A DNA stretch of 64,000 nt from Pseudomonas sp. R5(2019) (GCF_009905435.1 NZ_JAAAMT010000006.1:103380-167379); one strand, 5' to 3'; positions 33,694 through 43,879 are shown, counted from the first letter of the stretch. Numbers and translations are program-made. The notes: generated by a model not told the origin, from the letters alone.

Positions 33694-35994
33694 ATGATTC
33701 GCCGTTCGCTGCCTGCCGTATTTGCCTTGTTGTTTGCCGCGCCAGCCATGGCCGCGCAACAGACGCTGTTCAACTTTGTTCGCCCGGCCGATGTGGTGCA
33801 GGTCACGACCGAAGATGCCAGCTTGCCGCAATCCAACGCGGAGCAGACGGCCGAAGGCGAGGTGTTGCGGCGGGTGGTCTTCAACCCGGCCGCGCGCCCC
33901 AGCTTGCGCATGGCCCCGCAAGCCGGTGTCTGGGATTGGTCGCAGAACAAGGTCATGACCTTGCGCCTGCAAAGTGCCATGGATTGGGCCTTGAGTGTTG
34001 ACGTGACCGTCACCAGCAGCGATGGCAAGACCCTCACCAGCCGCATCGACTTGCCAGCCGGCCCGGCCCAGACCGTCCTGATCCCCTTGCAAGCCAACAG
34101 CCCGCTGAGCCAGGGCATGCGCGCGGGGCCGCCGATGCCGTGGGTGCGTGAGGGGCAGCGGGTGTTGCTGACCAGCAGCGTGGGCGAGCTGAACCTCTCC
34201 CAGGTCACCTCGGTGACCCTGTCGATACCCAAGCCGAACGTGGCCCAGAGCCTGTTGATCGAACGCTTTGGCGTCCAGGACGGCGAGGACGATGTGGTCA
34301 AGGCCGCCTATGGCGGCATCGTCGATGGATACGGCCAGTACAGCCGCGGCAAATGGCCGGAAAAAATCACCAGCGATGAGCAGCTCAAGGCGTCGGCCGG
34401 CAAGGAACAGCAGCAGCTCAAGGCCTGGCTTGCCGAACGCGAGAAGCAACCCCTGGACAAGTTCGGTGGCTGGACCAAGGGGCCGACCTTTGACGTCACA
34501 GGCTTCTTCCACACCCAAAAGCGTGATGGTCGCTGGTACTTGGTGACACCCGAAGGGCACCCATTCTATTCCCTGGGTGTCAACACCGTCGCGCCGCAAG
34601 GCGCTCGCACCTATGTAGCGGGCCGCGAATTCATGTTCTCGGCGTTGCCACAGGGCACCGAGCCGCTGGCGGACTATTACGGCCAGAGCGATAACCGCGA
34701 TGGCAATGGCTCTTCCCAGGGACGGGGCTACAACAGTGGCCGCTGGTATGACTTCTACGCCGCCAACCTGGCGCGTACCTATGTCGTGCCATGCGCCAAG
34801 CCCGACGAGGCAGCGACAGAGGCAGCCAAGGCCGCAGCGCAACCGACCTGCACGGCCAGCGAGTTCGATGCCAAGCGCTGGCAAAGCCATACCCTCGATC
34901 GCTTGCAGGCCTGGGGCTTCAACACCCTCGGCAACTGGAGTGATGCGGGTCTGAAACAAAATGACCGGGTGCCGTACACCTTGCCGCTGCTGATCGTCGG
35001 CGACTATGCCAGCATCAAGACCGGCAGCGACTGGTGGGGCGGCATGCCGGACCCGTTCGACCCGCGCTTTGCCATGGCCACCGAACGCGCCGTGGCCATT
35101 GCTGCCCGTGACCATCGTGATGACCCTTGGCTGATCGGCTACTTCGCTGACAATGAGCTGTCCTGGGCGGGTCACGGCGATGACCCCAAGGCCCGCTATG
35201 CCTTGGCTTACGGCACTTTGCGGCTGACCACCGATGTGCCGGCCAAGCGCGCCTTCCTCAAGCAGCTGCGCGACAAGTACCGCAACCAGGAAGGGCTGTC
35301 CAAGGCCTGGGGCATCGACCTGCCGGCCTGGGAACTGATGGAAGATCCAGGCTTCGAGCCACCGCTGCCAAGCCCGGAGCACCCGGAAATCGAGGCCGAC
35401 TTCAAATACTTCCAGCGGGTGTTTGCCGATACCTACTTCAAGACCATTTCCGACTCGCTGAACTGGCACGCCCCCAACCATCTGTTGCTGGGCGGGCGTT
35501 TCGCCGTCAGCTCGCCTGAGGCGGTTGATTCCTGCGCGCAGTTCTGCGACGTCTTGAGCTTCAACTTCTACACGCCAAAACCCCAGGACGGCTACGACTT
35601 TGCCCGCCTGCGCAGTCTCGACAAGCCGGTGATGATCTCGGAATTCAATATCGGCTCGCGTGATCGCGGGCCATTCTGGCCGGGCCAGATCGAAGTCGCC
35701 AAGGAAGAAGACCGTGGCCCGGCGTACGCCACCTTCATCAAGGCTGCCTTGACTGAGCCGACGGTGGTCGGTGCGCACTGGTTCCAATACCTCGACCAAC
35801 CCGTGACTGGCCGCCTGCTCGATGGCGAAAACGGCCATGTCGGCCTGGTGGGTGTGACCGACGTGCCGTTCCAGGGCTTTGTCGCTTCGGTGCGCAAGAC
35901 CAACCAGCAAGCGATGGCGCAGATCGGCAAGGCAGCCGGAGCGGCCAAGCCTGTGGTAGAGAATGCCGATCAAGAGAGAAAAGACGCCCCTTGA
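33694..35994 (+). CDS. Secreted agarase-like glycoside hydrolase (clan GH-A)
   Basis: A 766-residue exported enzyme with signal peptide MIRRSLPAVFALLFAAPAMA. An N-terminal beta-sandwich (residues 25-200) precedes a TIM-barrel catalytic domain: FFHTQKRDGRWYLVTPEGHPFYSLGVN near 275, acid/base Glu in GYFADNELSW near 485, and nucleophile Glu in KPVMISEFNIGS near 650. This layout fits beta-agarase (GH50-like) or other GH-A beta-galactan/glucan hydrolases. It stands alone, with no other polysaccharide genes, so the substrate is open; agar is unlikely in a typical pseudomonad habitat. Confidence 0.8.
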   Translation: MIRRSLPAVFALLFAAPAMAAQQTLFNFVRPADVVQVTTEDASLPQSNAEQTAEGEVLRRVVFNPAARPSLRMAPQAGVWDWSQNKVMTLRLQSAMDWALSVDVTVTSSDGKTLTSRIDLPAGPAQTVLIPLQANSPLSQGMRAGPPMPWVREGQRVLLTSSVGELNLSQVTSVTLSIPKPNVAQSLLIERFGVQDGEDDVVKAAYGGIVDGYGQYSRGKWPEKITSDEQLKASAGKEQQQLKAWLAEREKQPLDKFGGWTKGPTFDVTGFFHTQKRDGRWYLVTPEGHPFYSLGVNTVAPQGARTYVAGREFMFSALPQGTEPLADYYGQSDNRDGNGSSQGRGYNSGRWYDFYAANLARTYVVPCAKPDEAATEAAKAAAQPTCTASEFDAKRWQSHTLDRLQAWGFNTLGNWSDAGLKQNDRVPYTLPLLIVGDYASIKTGSDWWGGMPDPFDPRFAMATERAVAIAARDHRDDPWLIGYFADNELSWAGHGDDPKARYALAYGTLRLTTDVPAKRAFLKQLRDKYRNQEGLSKAWGIDLPAWELMEDPGFEPPLPSPEHPEIEADFKYFQRVFADTYFKTISDSLNWHAPNHLLLGGRFAVSSPEAVDSCAQFCDVLSFNFYTPKPQDGYDFARLRSLDKPVMISEFNIGSRDRGPFWPGQIEVAKEEDRGPAYATFIKAALTEPTVVGAHWFQYLDQPVTGRLLDGENGHVGLVGVTDVPFQGFVASVRKTNQQAMAQIGKAAGAAKPVVENADQERKDAP

Positions 35995-36354
35995 CGCGTT
36001 TGTAGGAGCCGGGCTTGCCACAATGCCAGTCAGTTAAGGAATGGAGCGCCGAACGCCGCAACACCTGTAGGAGCGGACCCGGCCGCGATGGGCTGCGAAG
36101 CGGCCCCCGGCGATTCTGAAACCGCCGACACTCGCAAGCTGATCCGCAGATGTCACAGGCCCAAGGGGCCGCTGCGCGGCCCATCGCGGCCGGGTCGGGA
36201 CGCCGGACCGCCGCTCCTACATGGACGTCTGTGCTCCGGTCCTTAACTGATTGGCATTGGGGCTTGCCGGCTCCTACATCAAGCAGTTCCCAAATGCTCT
36301 GAGGGCTGGAACAATGCAGCCCTCGTTGAAAATTGATTGTGTGGAGAGTCAGCG
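35995..36354. other. Intergenic region filled by a composite REP element
   Basis: The 360-base gap between the hydrolase and estB is almost entirely the nested repeat at 36,001-36,278. The remaining 75 bases carry the estB start region; the repeat may also act as transcription terminator for the hydrolase. Confidence 0.7.
36001..36278. repeat. Nested composite REP/BIME element
   Basis: Outer inverted arms (TGTAGGAGCCGGGCTTGCC at the left; its complement GGCTTGCCGGCTCCTACA at the right, each adjoining a CCAGTCAGTTAAGGA / TCCTTAACTGATTGG pair) enclose an inner inverted REP pair (36,066-36,221, family B). The whole 278 bases is a palindrome within a palindrome. A second near-complete copy lies at 63,621-63,870. 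Confidence 0.85.
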
Positions 36355-37500
36355 GTGCAGATTCAGGGTCACTATGAGCTCAAGTTCGAAGCCGTGCGCG
36401 AAGCCTTCGCGGCGCTGTTCGAGGGCCGTCAGGAGCGCGGCGCGGCGTTGTGCATTCAGGTCGGTGGAGAAACCGTAGTCGACCTGTGGGCCGGCACCGC
36501 CGACAAGGACGGCACCGAAGCCTGGCACAGCGACACCATTGCCAATCTGTTTTCCTGCACCAAGACCTTCACCGCTGTCACTGCCCTGCAGCTGGTGGCC
36601 GAAGGCAAGCTCGAACTGGATGCCCCGGTGGCACGCTACTGGCCCGAGTTCGCCGCCGCCGGCAAGCAAGCCATTACCTTGCGTCAACTGCTCTGCCATC
36701 AGGCCGGCTTGCCGGCACTGCGCGCCTTGCTGCCCGCCGAAGCCCTGTATGAGTGGCAAACCATGGTCGATGCCCTGGCCGCCGAAACGCCTTGGTGGAC
36801 ACCGGGCACAGGTCATGGCTATGCCGCCATCACCTACGGTTGGTTGATCGGCGAGTTGATTCGCCGTGCTGACGGGCGTGGCCCCGGTGATTCCATCGTC
36901 GCCCGCGTCGCCAAACCCCTGGGCCTGGATTTTCATGTCGGGTTGGCTGATGAGCAGTTCCATCGCGTGGCGCACATCGCCCGTGGCAAGGGCAACATGG
37001 GTGATGAAGCCGCCCAGCGCCTGCTGCAAGTGACCATGCGCGAACCGGAAGCGATGTCCACCCGCGCCTTCACCAATCCTCCGTCGATCCTCACCAGCAC
37101 CAACAAACCCGAATGGCGGCGCATGCAACAACCGGCCGCCAACGGACATGGCAATGCCCGTAGCCTGGCCGGTTTCTACAGCGGCCTGCTCGACGGCAGC
37201 CTGCTGGAAGACGAACTGCTCAGCGAGCTGACGCGCGAGCACAGCATTGGCCAGGACAAGACCTTGTTGACCCAGACCCGTTTCGGCCTCGGTTGCATGC
37301 TCGACCAGCCTCAGGTTGCCAACGCTACTTTCGGTCTTGGCGGTCGAGCGTTCGGTCATCCTGGTGCCGGAGGTTCGGTTGGCTTCGCCGACCCGGAGCG
37401 CGATGTCGCTTTTGGCTTCGTCACCAATACCCTTGGGCCCTATGTGCTGATGGACCCGCGCGCGCAGAAATTGGTGCGCGTGCTGGGCACATGCCTGTGA
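36355..37500 (+). CDS. estB: Family VIII esterase EstB, beta-lactamase-like
   Basis: A 381-residue serine esterase related to class C beta-lactamases; it hydrolyses short-chain esters. The catalytic S-x-x-K is SCTK (Ser67, Lys70) and the Tyr is in YAAITYGWLIGEL near 176. It matches EstB of P. fluorescens closely. A GTG start at 36,355 is chosen because it has GGAG upstream and gives the known N-terminus (QIQGHYEL). No signal peptide, so it is cytoplasmic. Single gene. Confidence 0.92.
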   Translation: MQIQGHYELKFEAVREAFAALFEGRQERGAALCIQVGGETVVDLWAGTADKDGTEAWHSDTIANLFSCTKTFTAVTALQLVAEGKLELDAPVARYWPEFAAAGKQAITLRQLLCHQAGLPALRALLPAEALYEWQTMVDALAAETPWWTPGTGHGYAAITYGWLIGELIRRADGRGPGDSIVARVAKPLGLDFHVGLADEQFHRVAHIARGKGNMGDEAAQRLLQVTMREPEAMSTRAFTNPPSILTSTNKPEWRRMQQPAANGHGNARSLAGFYSGLLDGSLLEDELLSELTREHSIGQDKTLLTQTRFGLGCMLDQPQVANATFGLGGRAFGHPGAGGSVGFADPERDVAFGFVTNTLGPYVLMDPRAQKLVRVLGTCL

Positions 37501-37614
37501 TCGGAATGTGACGGAGCGCCGGAACCCGGCTGCTATTCTGTTCTCTAATTGCTTGTTTTATCTGGGCGTTTTGCCTTCTGTTCATTTACCACTGTCATAG
37601 CGTGGAATTACCTG

Positions 37615-38595
37615 ATGTCCTCTCACAAATCGATCGCGCTCGCGCTCTGCCTGGCTGCTACCGGCTGCGCCCAAACGCCGCAAAACTCGTCCGCCGACAG
37701 CGGCCACAGCTGGTGGCCTTTTGGTGCTGACAAAGTCGCTGACAAGGAAGTGAAACGCGCTGCGGCAGAAAAGGTCGTTGCTAAAACTGCTCCGCCAGCT
37801 GAAAAGGTTGAAAAGAAGGACGGCGGATCCTGGTGGTGGCCGTTCGGCGGTGACAAGAAGGAAGAAACCAAGGCGCTGCCCAAGGTTGATCCGAAAGTGA
37901 CCCAGGCCTGGCTCGACAAATACGAACCGTCGCTGCGCGAAGCCATCAAGGACAGCAAGCTGGAGCTTGAACGCCGCGATAACGTACTGGTGATCACACT
38001 GCCGGTCGACAGTTCGTTCAACCCGGATCGCCCAGCCATGTTGCTGCCGAACACCCTGGGGCCGATTACCCGAGTGGCCAAGATTCTTGAAGCCGACCCG
38101 AAAACCGCCGTGCTGCTGCTTGGGCATGCCGATACCAGCGGTGTTGCGGCTGCCAACCAGAAGCTCAGCCAGGAGCGTGCAGGTTCGGTGGCGTCGATCT
38201 TTCGTCTCAGTGGCCTGCAGCGTGATCGAATGATGCTGCGCGGCATGGGCGGCGAGATGCCGCGTGCGGCAAACGACAGCATCCAAGGGCGCGCGTTGAA
38301 CCGCCGTGTCGAGATGCTGGTGACCCCACAAGACACGTTGGTGGCCTTGATCGGCAAGTACAAGCAGCCAACACCGTCGCCGGCTGAGCTGGTAGCGGCC
38401 AAGTCCGTTGCGCCTGCTGCGGTCAAAGCCCCTGAAAAAGCGGCCAGCAAAGCTGCGCCAGCCAAGAAAGCCACGGTTGCGAAAAAAGCACCGGCCAAGG
38501 CTGCTGCGAAAAAGGTCGCCCCAGCCAAACCAGCGGCCAAGAAGGTTGAAACCACCAAGAAAGTGGCTACCGCCACCGACGCCAAACCCAACTGA
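37615..38595 (+). CDS. OmpA-family lipoprotein with Lys/Ala-rich tail
   Basis: A 326-residue outer-membrane lipoprotein: signal [18 protein letters not shown] with the lipid-bearing Cys at residue 18. Two short repeats, SWWPFGADK and WWWPFGGDK, lie near residues 33 and 74. The OmpA-like peptidoglycan-binding domain covers about residues 120-240 ([34 protein letters not shown]). The last 70 residues are a histone H1-like Lys/Ala/Pro repeat tail ([16 protein letters not shown]). Start at the Met at 37,615. It is directly upstream of pdxH, as in P. aeruginosa. Confidence 0.88.
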   Translation: MSSHKSIALALCLAATGCAQTPQNSSADSGHSWWPFGADKVADKEVKRAAAEKVVAKTAPPAEKVEKKDGGSWWWPFGGDKKEETKALPKVDPKVTQAWLDKYEPSLREAIKDSKLELERRDNVLVITLPVDSSFNPDRPAMLLPNTLGPITRVAKILEADPKTAVLLLGHADTSGVAAANQKLSQERAGSVASIFRLSGLQRDRMMLRGMGGEMPRAANDSIQGRALNRRVEMLVTPQDTLVALIGKYKQPTPSPAELVAAKSVAPAAVKAPEKAASKAAPAKKATVAKKAPAKAAAKKVAPAKPAAKKVETTKKVATATDAKPN

Positions 38596-38612
38596 TCGAC
38601 AAGGACGCCGTG

Positions 38613-39260
38613 ATGATCCAGACCCTGGCAGATATGCGCCGCGATTACGCCCGTGACGGCCTGACCGAGGCGCAAGCACCTGCCGAGCCGTTTGCGTTGT
38701 TTCGCCAGTGGTTCGACGAAGCCTTCAAGACCGAGCAACCACCGGTCGAGGCCAACGCCATGACCCTGGCCACGGTCGACACCGACGGCCGGCCGCACTG
38801 TCGGGTGTTGCTGCTCAAGGGGCTGGACGACAAGGGCTTTACCTTCTTCAGTAATTACGAGAGTGCCAAGGGCCGGCAACTGGCGGCCCGCCCGTTCGCC
38901 GCCATGACCTTCTTCTGGCCGACCCTGGAGCGCCAGGTGCGCATCGAAGGGACGGTGGCGAAGGTCTCGGCTGAAGAATCGGATGCCTACTACCAGGTGC
39001 GCCCGCTGGGCAGCCGCCTGGGTGCCTGGGCTTCGCCCCAGAGCCAGGTGATTGCCGATCGCGCCGAGCTCGAGGGGCTACTCAAGGCCACTGAGCAGCG
39101 CTTCAATGACAAGGACCCACACTGCCCCGAGCATTGGGGCGGTTACCGGTTGCTACCCGAGCGCATCGAGTTCTGGCAAGGACGGCCCAGCCGTCTGCAC
39201 GACCGCCTCAACTACCTGCGCCAGGGCGATGGCTGGCGGCGCGAGCGTCTGGCACCCTGA
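38613..39260 (+). CDS. pdxH: Pyridoxamine 5'-phosphate oxidase
   Basis: A 215-residue FMN enzyme that makes pyridoxal 5'-phosphate. The FMN/substrate segments are [28 protein letters not shown] near residue 48 and [16 protein letters not shown] near 105; the C-terminus [22 protein letters not shown] is the family end. A GTG just before the Met is also possible; AGGA spaced seven bases favours the Met at 38,613. It follows the OmpA lipoprotein gene by 17 bases. Confidence 0.95.
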   Translation: MIQTLADMRRDYARDGLTEAQAPAEPFALFRQWFDEAFKTEQPPVEANAMTLATVDTDGRPHCRVLLLKGLDDKGFTFFSNYESAKGRQLAARPFAAMTFFWPTLERQVRIEGTVAKVSAEESDAYYQVRPLGSRLGAWASPQSQVIADRAELEGLLKATEQRFNDKDPHCPEHWGGYRLLPERIEFWQGRPSRLHDRLNYLRQGDGWRRERLAP

Positions 39261-39489
39261 TCAGGCTGACCCTGACTTGATGTAAAAGCGGCGATGTGGC
39301 GGTCCTGCCACATCGCTCCCTCACTTGCTTTGAGTTTTTGCACGCAGGCGTTGTCTAGACGTTCGAGCCTGTGCGCTTGCGTGCGCGTGCCTGTACCGTA
39401 ACTGAATGGAAGCAATTTTATACAGGCTGTGTCGTGACAGTCGTGTTGGCACAGAGTCTAATGAACATCTGTCTTATGGAGATGAACCC

Positions 39490-39954
39490 ATGCGTAAATC
39501 TGCTTTGCTCGTTGCTTCCTTTACCGCGATGTCGCTGTTGCTGGGCGGCTGTGCCTCCAGCCTGTCCGGCGACTCGTACTCGCGCGATGAGGCACGGCGT
39601 GTACAAACCGTGCGCATGGGCACCATCGAATCCCTGCGCCCGGTAAAAATCGAAGGCACCAAGACCCCGATCGGTGGTGGCGCCGGTGCAATTGTTGGTG
39701 GCGTGGCGGGTAGCTCGGTAGGCGGTGGTCGCGGCAGTATCGTGGCGGCGGTCATTGGTGCTGTCGCCGGCGGCCTGCTGGGTTCGGCAACTGAAGAAGG
39801 CCTGACCCGTACCCAGGGCGTGGAAATCACCGTGCGTGAAGACGACGGCAGCATGCGCGCCTATGTGCAGGCTGTTCAGGAAAACCAAGTCTTCCGTGTC
39901 GGTGAGCGTGTTCGCATCATGACTGTCGACGGAACCAGCCGCGTCAGCCACTGA
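39490..39954 (+). CDS. SlyB/Pcp-type outer-membrane lipoprotein
   Basis: A 154-residue lipoprotein: signal MRKSALLVASFTAMSLLLGGC with the lipid-bearing Cys at residue 21. The middle is a glycine-zipper two-helix region (GGGAGAIVGGVAGSSVGGGRG ... AVIGAVAGGLLGSATEEGL, residues 60-100), then a small beta domain (GVEITVREDDGSMRAYVQA). The family stabilises the outer membrane. Start at the Met at 39,490, with GGAG upstream. Confidence 0.92.
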   Translation: MRKSALLVASFTAMSLLLGGCASSLSGDSYSRDEARRVQTVRMGTIESLRPVKIEGTKTPIGGGAGAIVGGVAGSSVGGGRGSIVAAVIGAVAGGLLGSATEEGLTRTQGVEITVREDDGSMRAYVQAVQENQVFRVGERVRIMTVDGTSRVSH

Positions 39955-40014
39955 TCCGCTGCACAAAAAAAGCCCCGACAAGCTCTGCTCCTACAGAGTC
40001 AAACCCAGGCGGGA

Positions 40015-41193
40015 TCAGGTCGCCTGGGATTTCCGGCTGGCCATTGCCGTGATCGCATAACCTGCGATAGCGGCAATGAACGACCCGGTCAAAATCCCCA
40101 TCCGGTCCATGCCAGCGAACTCGCTCTGCCCCGGCACGAACGCCAGTGAGCCGACAAACAGGCTCATGGTGAAGCCGATACCGCACAGCACCGCCACCCC
40201 CAGCACCTGGCCCCAGTTGGCGCCTGCCGGCAGGGCCGCGATGCCGGTCTTGACCGCCAGCCAGGTCAGGCCGAAGACACCAATCGTCTTGCCGGCCACC
40301 AGGCCGATGGCAATGCCCATCGGAACGTAGTGGGTGAAGCTTTCCAGGGTGACACCGGCCAGCGAAACCCCGGCGTTGGCAAAGGCGAACAGCGGCAGGA
40401 TGCCGAACGCCACCCAGGGGTGCAAGGCGTGTTCCAGGCTGAGCAGGGGCGAGGTTTCGGCGTTGCGGGTTCGCAAGGGAATGCACAGCGCCAGCGTGAC
40501 CCCGGCCAGTGTTGCGTGAACACCGCTCTTGAGCACGCAAATCCAGAGGATCAGGCCGACAATCATGTAGGGCCCGAGCTTGACGACCCCCAGCCGGTTC
40601 ATGGCGAACAGGATGGCCAGGCAAGCCGCCGCCAGTATCAGTGAAAGGCTCGACAAGGTGCCGGAGTAGAACAGGGCGATGACGATGATTGCGCCCAGGT
40701 CGTCGATGATGGCCAGGGTCATCAGGAACAGTTTGAGCGAGGTGGGCACGCGCTTGCCCAGCAGGGCCAGTACGCCAAGGGCGAAGGCGATGTCGGTGGC
40801 CGTCGGGATGGCCCAGCCTGAAATGGCAGCCGGATTGTCGCGGTTCAGCGCCCAGTAGATCAGCGCCGGCACGACCATGCCGCCAATGGCGGCAGCGCCC
40901 GGCAAGACGATCTGGGAGGGCTTGGACAGGTGCCCATCGACCACCTCACGCTTGACCTCGAGGCCGATCAGCAGGAAGAACAAGGCCATCAGGCCGTCGT
41001 TGATCCAGAGCAGCAGGGGCTTGGCGATTTTCAGGGCACCGACCTGTGCCACCACCGGGGTGTCCAGCAGGCCGTTATAGAGGAATGACAGCGCCGAATT
41101 GTTGATGATCAGCGCCAGCGCCGCTGCTGCAATCAACAACAGACCGCTGGCAGCTTCCAACTGAAAGAAACGAGTGAAAGTGCTACGCAGCAA
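40015..41193 (-). CDS. nhaA: Na+/H+ antiporter NhaA
   Basis: A 392-residue inner-membrane antiporter for Na+ export and pH homeostasis, with about 12 hydrophobic segments. The ion-binding Asp pair is in [10 protein letters not shown] near residue 160 and [10 protein letters not shown] near 130 is also conserved. The frame starts with TTG at 41,193, six bases after a strong GGAGA site; the nearby ATG is out of frame and quickly stopped, so the TTG is probably real. Single gene, with a convergent neighbour. Confidence 0.93.
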   Translation of the reverse strand: MLRSTFTRFFQLEAASGLLLIAAAALALIINNSALSFLYNGLLDTPVVAQVGALKIAKPLLLWINDGLMALFFLLIGLEVKREVVDGHLSKPSQIVLPGAAAIGGMVVPALIYWALNRDNPAAISGWAIPTATDIAFALGVLALLGKRVPTSLKLFLMTLAIIDDLGAIIVIALFYSGTLSSLSLILAAACLAILFAMNRLGVVKLGPYMIVGLILWICVLKSGVHATLAGVTLALCIPLRTRNAETSPLLSLEHALHPWVAFGILPLFAFANAGVSLAGVTLESFTHYVPMGIAIGLVAGKTIGVFGLTWLAVKTGIAALPAGANWGQVLGVAVLCGIGFTMSLFVGSLAFVPGQSEFAGMDRMGILTGSFIAAIAGYAITAMASRKSQAT

Positions 41194-41424
41194 GTTGGCT
41201 CTCCATGCGAAGTTTCCGAGAAAGGGGACACCCTAACCCGTGCTCTTGGTTGTTAAAACAAAAATTATATTCTTTTTTGTAATAAGGAATTGAAGCCATC
41301 CGACTTCGGCAGAGAGCCTAGCAGTCGTTCGGAGTACTGGCGTCAGACCGAATCTGGGAGGTATGTAGGAATTTTCTTGGTTAAACCGGCAGGGCAGCGT
41401 TCGGCTCGAACGCTGCCCTGAGGC

Positions 41425-43038
41425 TTAGTGGGCGATGCCGAGGATGTCGCGGGCCACGGCTTCGGCGATGCGAATGCCGTCGACGCCTGCCGAGAGGATA
41501 CCGCCGGCATAGCCTGCGCCTTCACCAGCCGGGAACAAGCCTGGCAGGTTCAAGCTTTGCAGGTCTTCACCGCGGGTGATCCGCAGCGGCGAGGAGGTGC
41601 GCGTTTCGATACCGGTCAACACTGCGTCGTGCAGGTTGTAGCCTTTGATCTGGCGGTCGAAGGCGGGCAGGGCTTCGCGGATGGCCTCGATGGCAAAGTC
41701 GGGCAGGGCCAGGGCCAGATCACCCCAGGCAACCCCCGGCTTGTAGGACGGTTCGACGCTGCCCACCGCAGTGGACGGTTTGGCGGCCACGAAGTCCCCG
41801 ACCAGTTGCGCCGGCGCCATGTAGTTGCTGCCGCCGAGGATATAGGCGTGGGCTTCCAGGCGCTCCTGCAGCTCGATACCGGCCAATGGGCCGCCCGGGT
41901 AGTCCTGTTCCGGAGTGATACCGACGACGATGCCCGAGTTGGCGTTGCGTTCGTTACGCGAGTATTGGCTCATGCCGTTGGTGACGACGCGGCCAGGCTC
42001 GGAGGTCGCGGCCACCACGGTCCCGCCCGGGCACATGCAGAAGCTGTAGACCGAACGGCCGTTCTTGGCGTGGTGGACCAGTTTGTAGTCGGCGGCGCCG
42101 AGTTTCGGGTGGCCGGCGTATTTGCCCAAGCGTGCCTGGTCGATCAGCGACTGCGGATGCTCGATACGGAAACCGATAGAGAACGGCTTGGCCTCCATGA
42201 ACACACCGCGTGCGTGCAGCATGCGGAAGGTGTCGCGGGCGCTGTGACCCAGTGCCAGAACCACATGCCTGGAGGCGATCTGTTCACCGCTTTCGAGCAC
42301 CACACCGTGCAGCTGGCCGTTGTCCAGCAACAGGTCGGTGACTTTTTGCTGGAAGCGGATTTCACCGCCCAAGGCTTCGATCTCATGGCGCATGTTTTCA
42401 ACCATGCCCGTGAGACGAAAGGTACCGATGTGTGGCTTGTTGACGTAGAGGATCTCTTCCGGCGCGCCGGCCTTGACGAACTCGTGCAGCACCTTGCGGC
42501 CGTGGTGCCTGGGGTCCTTGATCTGGCTGTACAGCTTGCCGTCGGAGAAGGTGCCGGCGCCGCCTTCGCCGAACTGCACGTTCGACTCGGGATTGAGCAC
42601 GCTTTTACGCCACAGGCCCCAGGTGTCCTTGGTGCGCTCGCGCACTTCCTTGCCGCGCTCGAGGATGATCGGCTTGAAGCCCATCTGTGCCAGCAACAGG
42701 CCGGCGAAGATACCGCAGGGGCCGAAGCCGACCACAACCGGGCGTTGCTCCAGGCCTTCAGGTGCCTGGCCGACCGGCTTGTAGCTGACGTCCGGGGCCT
42801 GATTGACGTTGCGGTCGTCCGAGAACTTTCGCAGCAACGCCGCTTCGTCTTTGGCGCTCAGGTCGATGGTATAGATGAATTGCAGGTCCGAAGACTTCTT
42901 GCGGGCATCGTAGCTGCGCTTGAACAGGGTAAATGCCAGCAGTTCATCGTCGGCGATCCCCAGGCGCTGCACGATGGCCGGGCGCAGGGCTTCGTCGGGA
43001 TGGTCCAGCGGCAACTTCAATTCGGTGATTCGTAACAT
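41425..43038 (-). CDS. NAD(P)/FAD-dependent dehydrogenase, large HI0933/COG2509-like
   Basis: A 537-residue flavoprotein. A small N-terminal domain (MLRITELKLPLDHPDEAL, residues 1-85) precedes the FAD-binding Rossmann fold: VVVGFGPCGIFAGLLLAQMG near 105 and the C-terminal GLFPAGEGAGYAGGILSAGVDGIRIA near 500. A CMCPGG motif near 335 recalls the redox/substrate region of this family. Start at the Met at 43,038. No partner genes are near; substrate unknown. Confidence 0.85.
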   Translation of the reverse strand: MLRITELKLPLDHPDEALRPAIVQRLGIADDELLAFTLFKRSYDARKKSSDLQFIYTIDLSAKDEAALLRKFSDDRNVNQAPDVSYKPVGQAPEGLEQRPVVVGFGPCGIFAGLLLAQMGFKPIILERGKEVRERTKDTWGLWRKSVLNPESNVQFGEGGAGTFSDGKLYSQIKDPRHHGRKVLHEFVKAGAPEEILYVNKPHIGTFRLTGMVENMRHEIEALGGEIRFQQKVTDLLLDNGQLHGVVLESGEQIASRHVVLALGHSARDTFRMLHARGVFMEAKPFSIGFRIEHPQSLIDQARLGKYAGHPKLGAADYKLVHHAKNGRSVYSFCMCPGGTVVAATSEPGRVVTNGMSQYSRNERNANSGIVVGITPEQDYPGGPLAGIELQERLEAHAYILGGSNYMAPAQLVGDFVAAKPSTAVGSVEPSYKPGVAWGDLALALPDFAIEAIREALPAFDRQIKGYNLHDAVLTGIETRTSSPLRITRGEDLQSLNLPGLFPAGEGAGYAGGILSAGVDGIRIAEAVARDILGIAH

Positions 43039-43150
43039 GACAGGGTCCAATTTCCGGGCCACAGGGGAGGGCCCGGCAGCTTTTCTCGAACCGGCAATTA
43101 TAAGCCGGTCGAGCGGTTTACCGGCAGATTAAAAACGATAGTCGGCGCCG

Positions 43151-43819
43151 TCAGTCGTCTCGCGAGCCGCCGTAGTAGGCACAACCGCGTTGTGGCTTGC
43201 CGTTGACCCGCAGTTCGGCGCTCAGGTGCTGAACGCTGCCGGTGACGCTGTCGACGCAGCGTTGCGGTGCTGCCCAGAGTTCAATGCGCTGATCATTGGC
43301 TTCGCTGGTCAGGTTGAAGCGGCCTTCGGGCAGTTGTTCTTCCAGGTACGGCAGCGCCAGCGGTGGCTGGCCTTCGCGTTCGAGCACCATGCCTTTGCCG
43401 CTGGCTTTCACCGTCCAGTCAGGCTTGTGCCCGGAGGCGCGCAGGGTCAGGCGCTTGAAATTAGGGTCGCTGCAGGCGCTGGCCGAGCGCTCGAGGCGAT
43501 AGAACTGATGCAGGTTCAACTGGCCGTCGTTGCCACCGGTGGAGCTGGCGGCAAAGCTGCCGCGCAGGTCGACGAACAAGGGTTTGCCGGCAAGGTCGGC
43601 GACCTCCTGCACGATGCCGGTATTGCCAGTGTCGTTGACGACAAACCGGCGCCCCTCGGAGCATGGCTGGAACACCAACTGACCGCCTTCGCCCTTGAGC
43701 TCACCCTGCATGCGCGTCATGCCGGCGGTGGACACCGACGTTGGCTTCTCGGCAAACATCTGGCAGCCGGCAAACACGGGAAGCAGGGCAACGAACAACA
43801 GGGAACGGGCAGCGCGCAT
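43151..43819 (-). CDS. COG3650-type periplasmic lipoprotein
   Basis: A 222-residue lipoprotein: signal MRAARSLLFVALLPVFAGC with the lipid-bearing Cys at 19. Two similar beta domains follow (residues about 38-130 and 130-215), with C-rich turns (FQPCSEG, ACSDPNFK, RCVDSVTG, GCAYYGG). This matches the COG3650 putative membrane protein family that often sits near META-type proteins. Function unknown. Confidence 0.75.
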   Translation of the reverse strand: MRAARSLLFVALLPVFAGCQMFAEKPTSVSTAGMTRMQGELKGEGGQLVFQPCSEGRRFVVNDTGNTGIVQEVADLAGKPLFVDLRGSFAASSTGGNDGQLNLHQFYRLERSASACSDPNFKRLTLRASGHKPDWTVKASGKGMVLEREGQPPLALPYLEEQLPEGRFNLTSEANDQRIELWAAPQRCVDSVTGSVQHLSAELRVNGKPQRGCAYYGGSRDD

Positions 43820-43879
43820 CGAGGGGGTCTCCTGGAAAGTGCTGCCACGTTACGCAGGCTGGCCGTGGATCACAAGGCT

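Noticed and set aside
33652..36021. 789-codon minus-strand open frame
   Set aside because: Antisense to the agarase-like gene, whose signal peptide and catalytic motifs are on the + strand.
36001..36278. CRISPR-like repeats
   Set aside because: Repeats are inverted, degenerate REP units without regular unique spacers; no cas genes.
41428..43035. 535-codon + strand open frame
   Set aside because: Antisense shadow of the FAD dehydrogenase.
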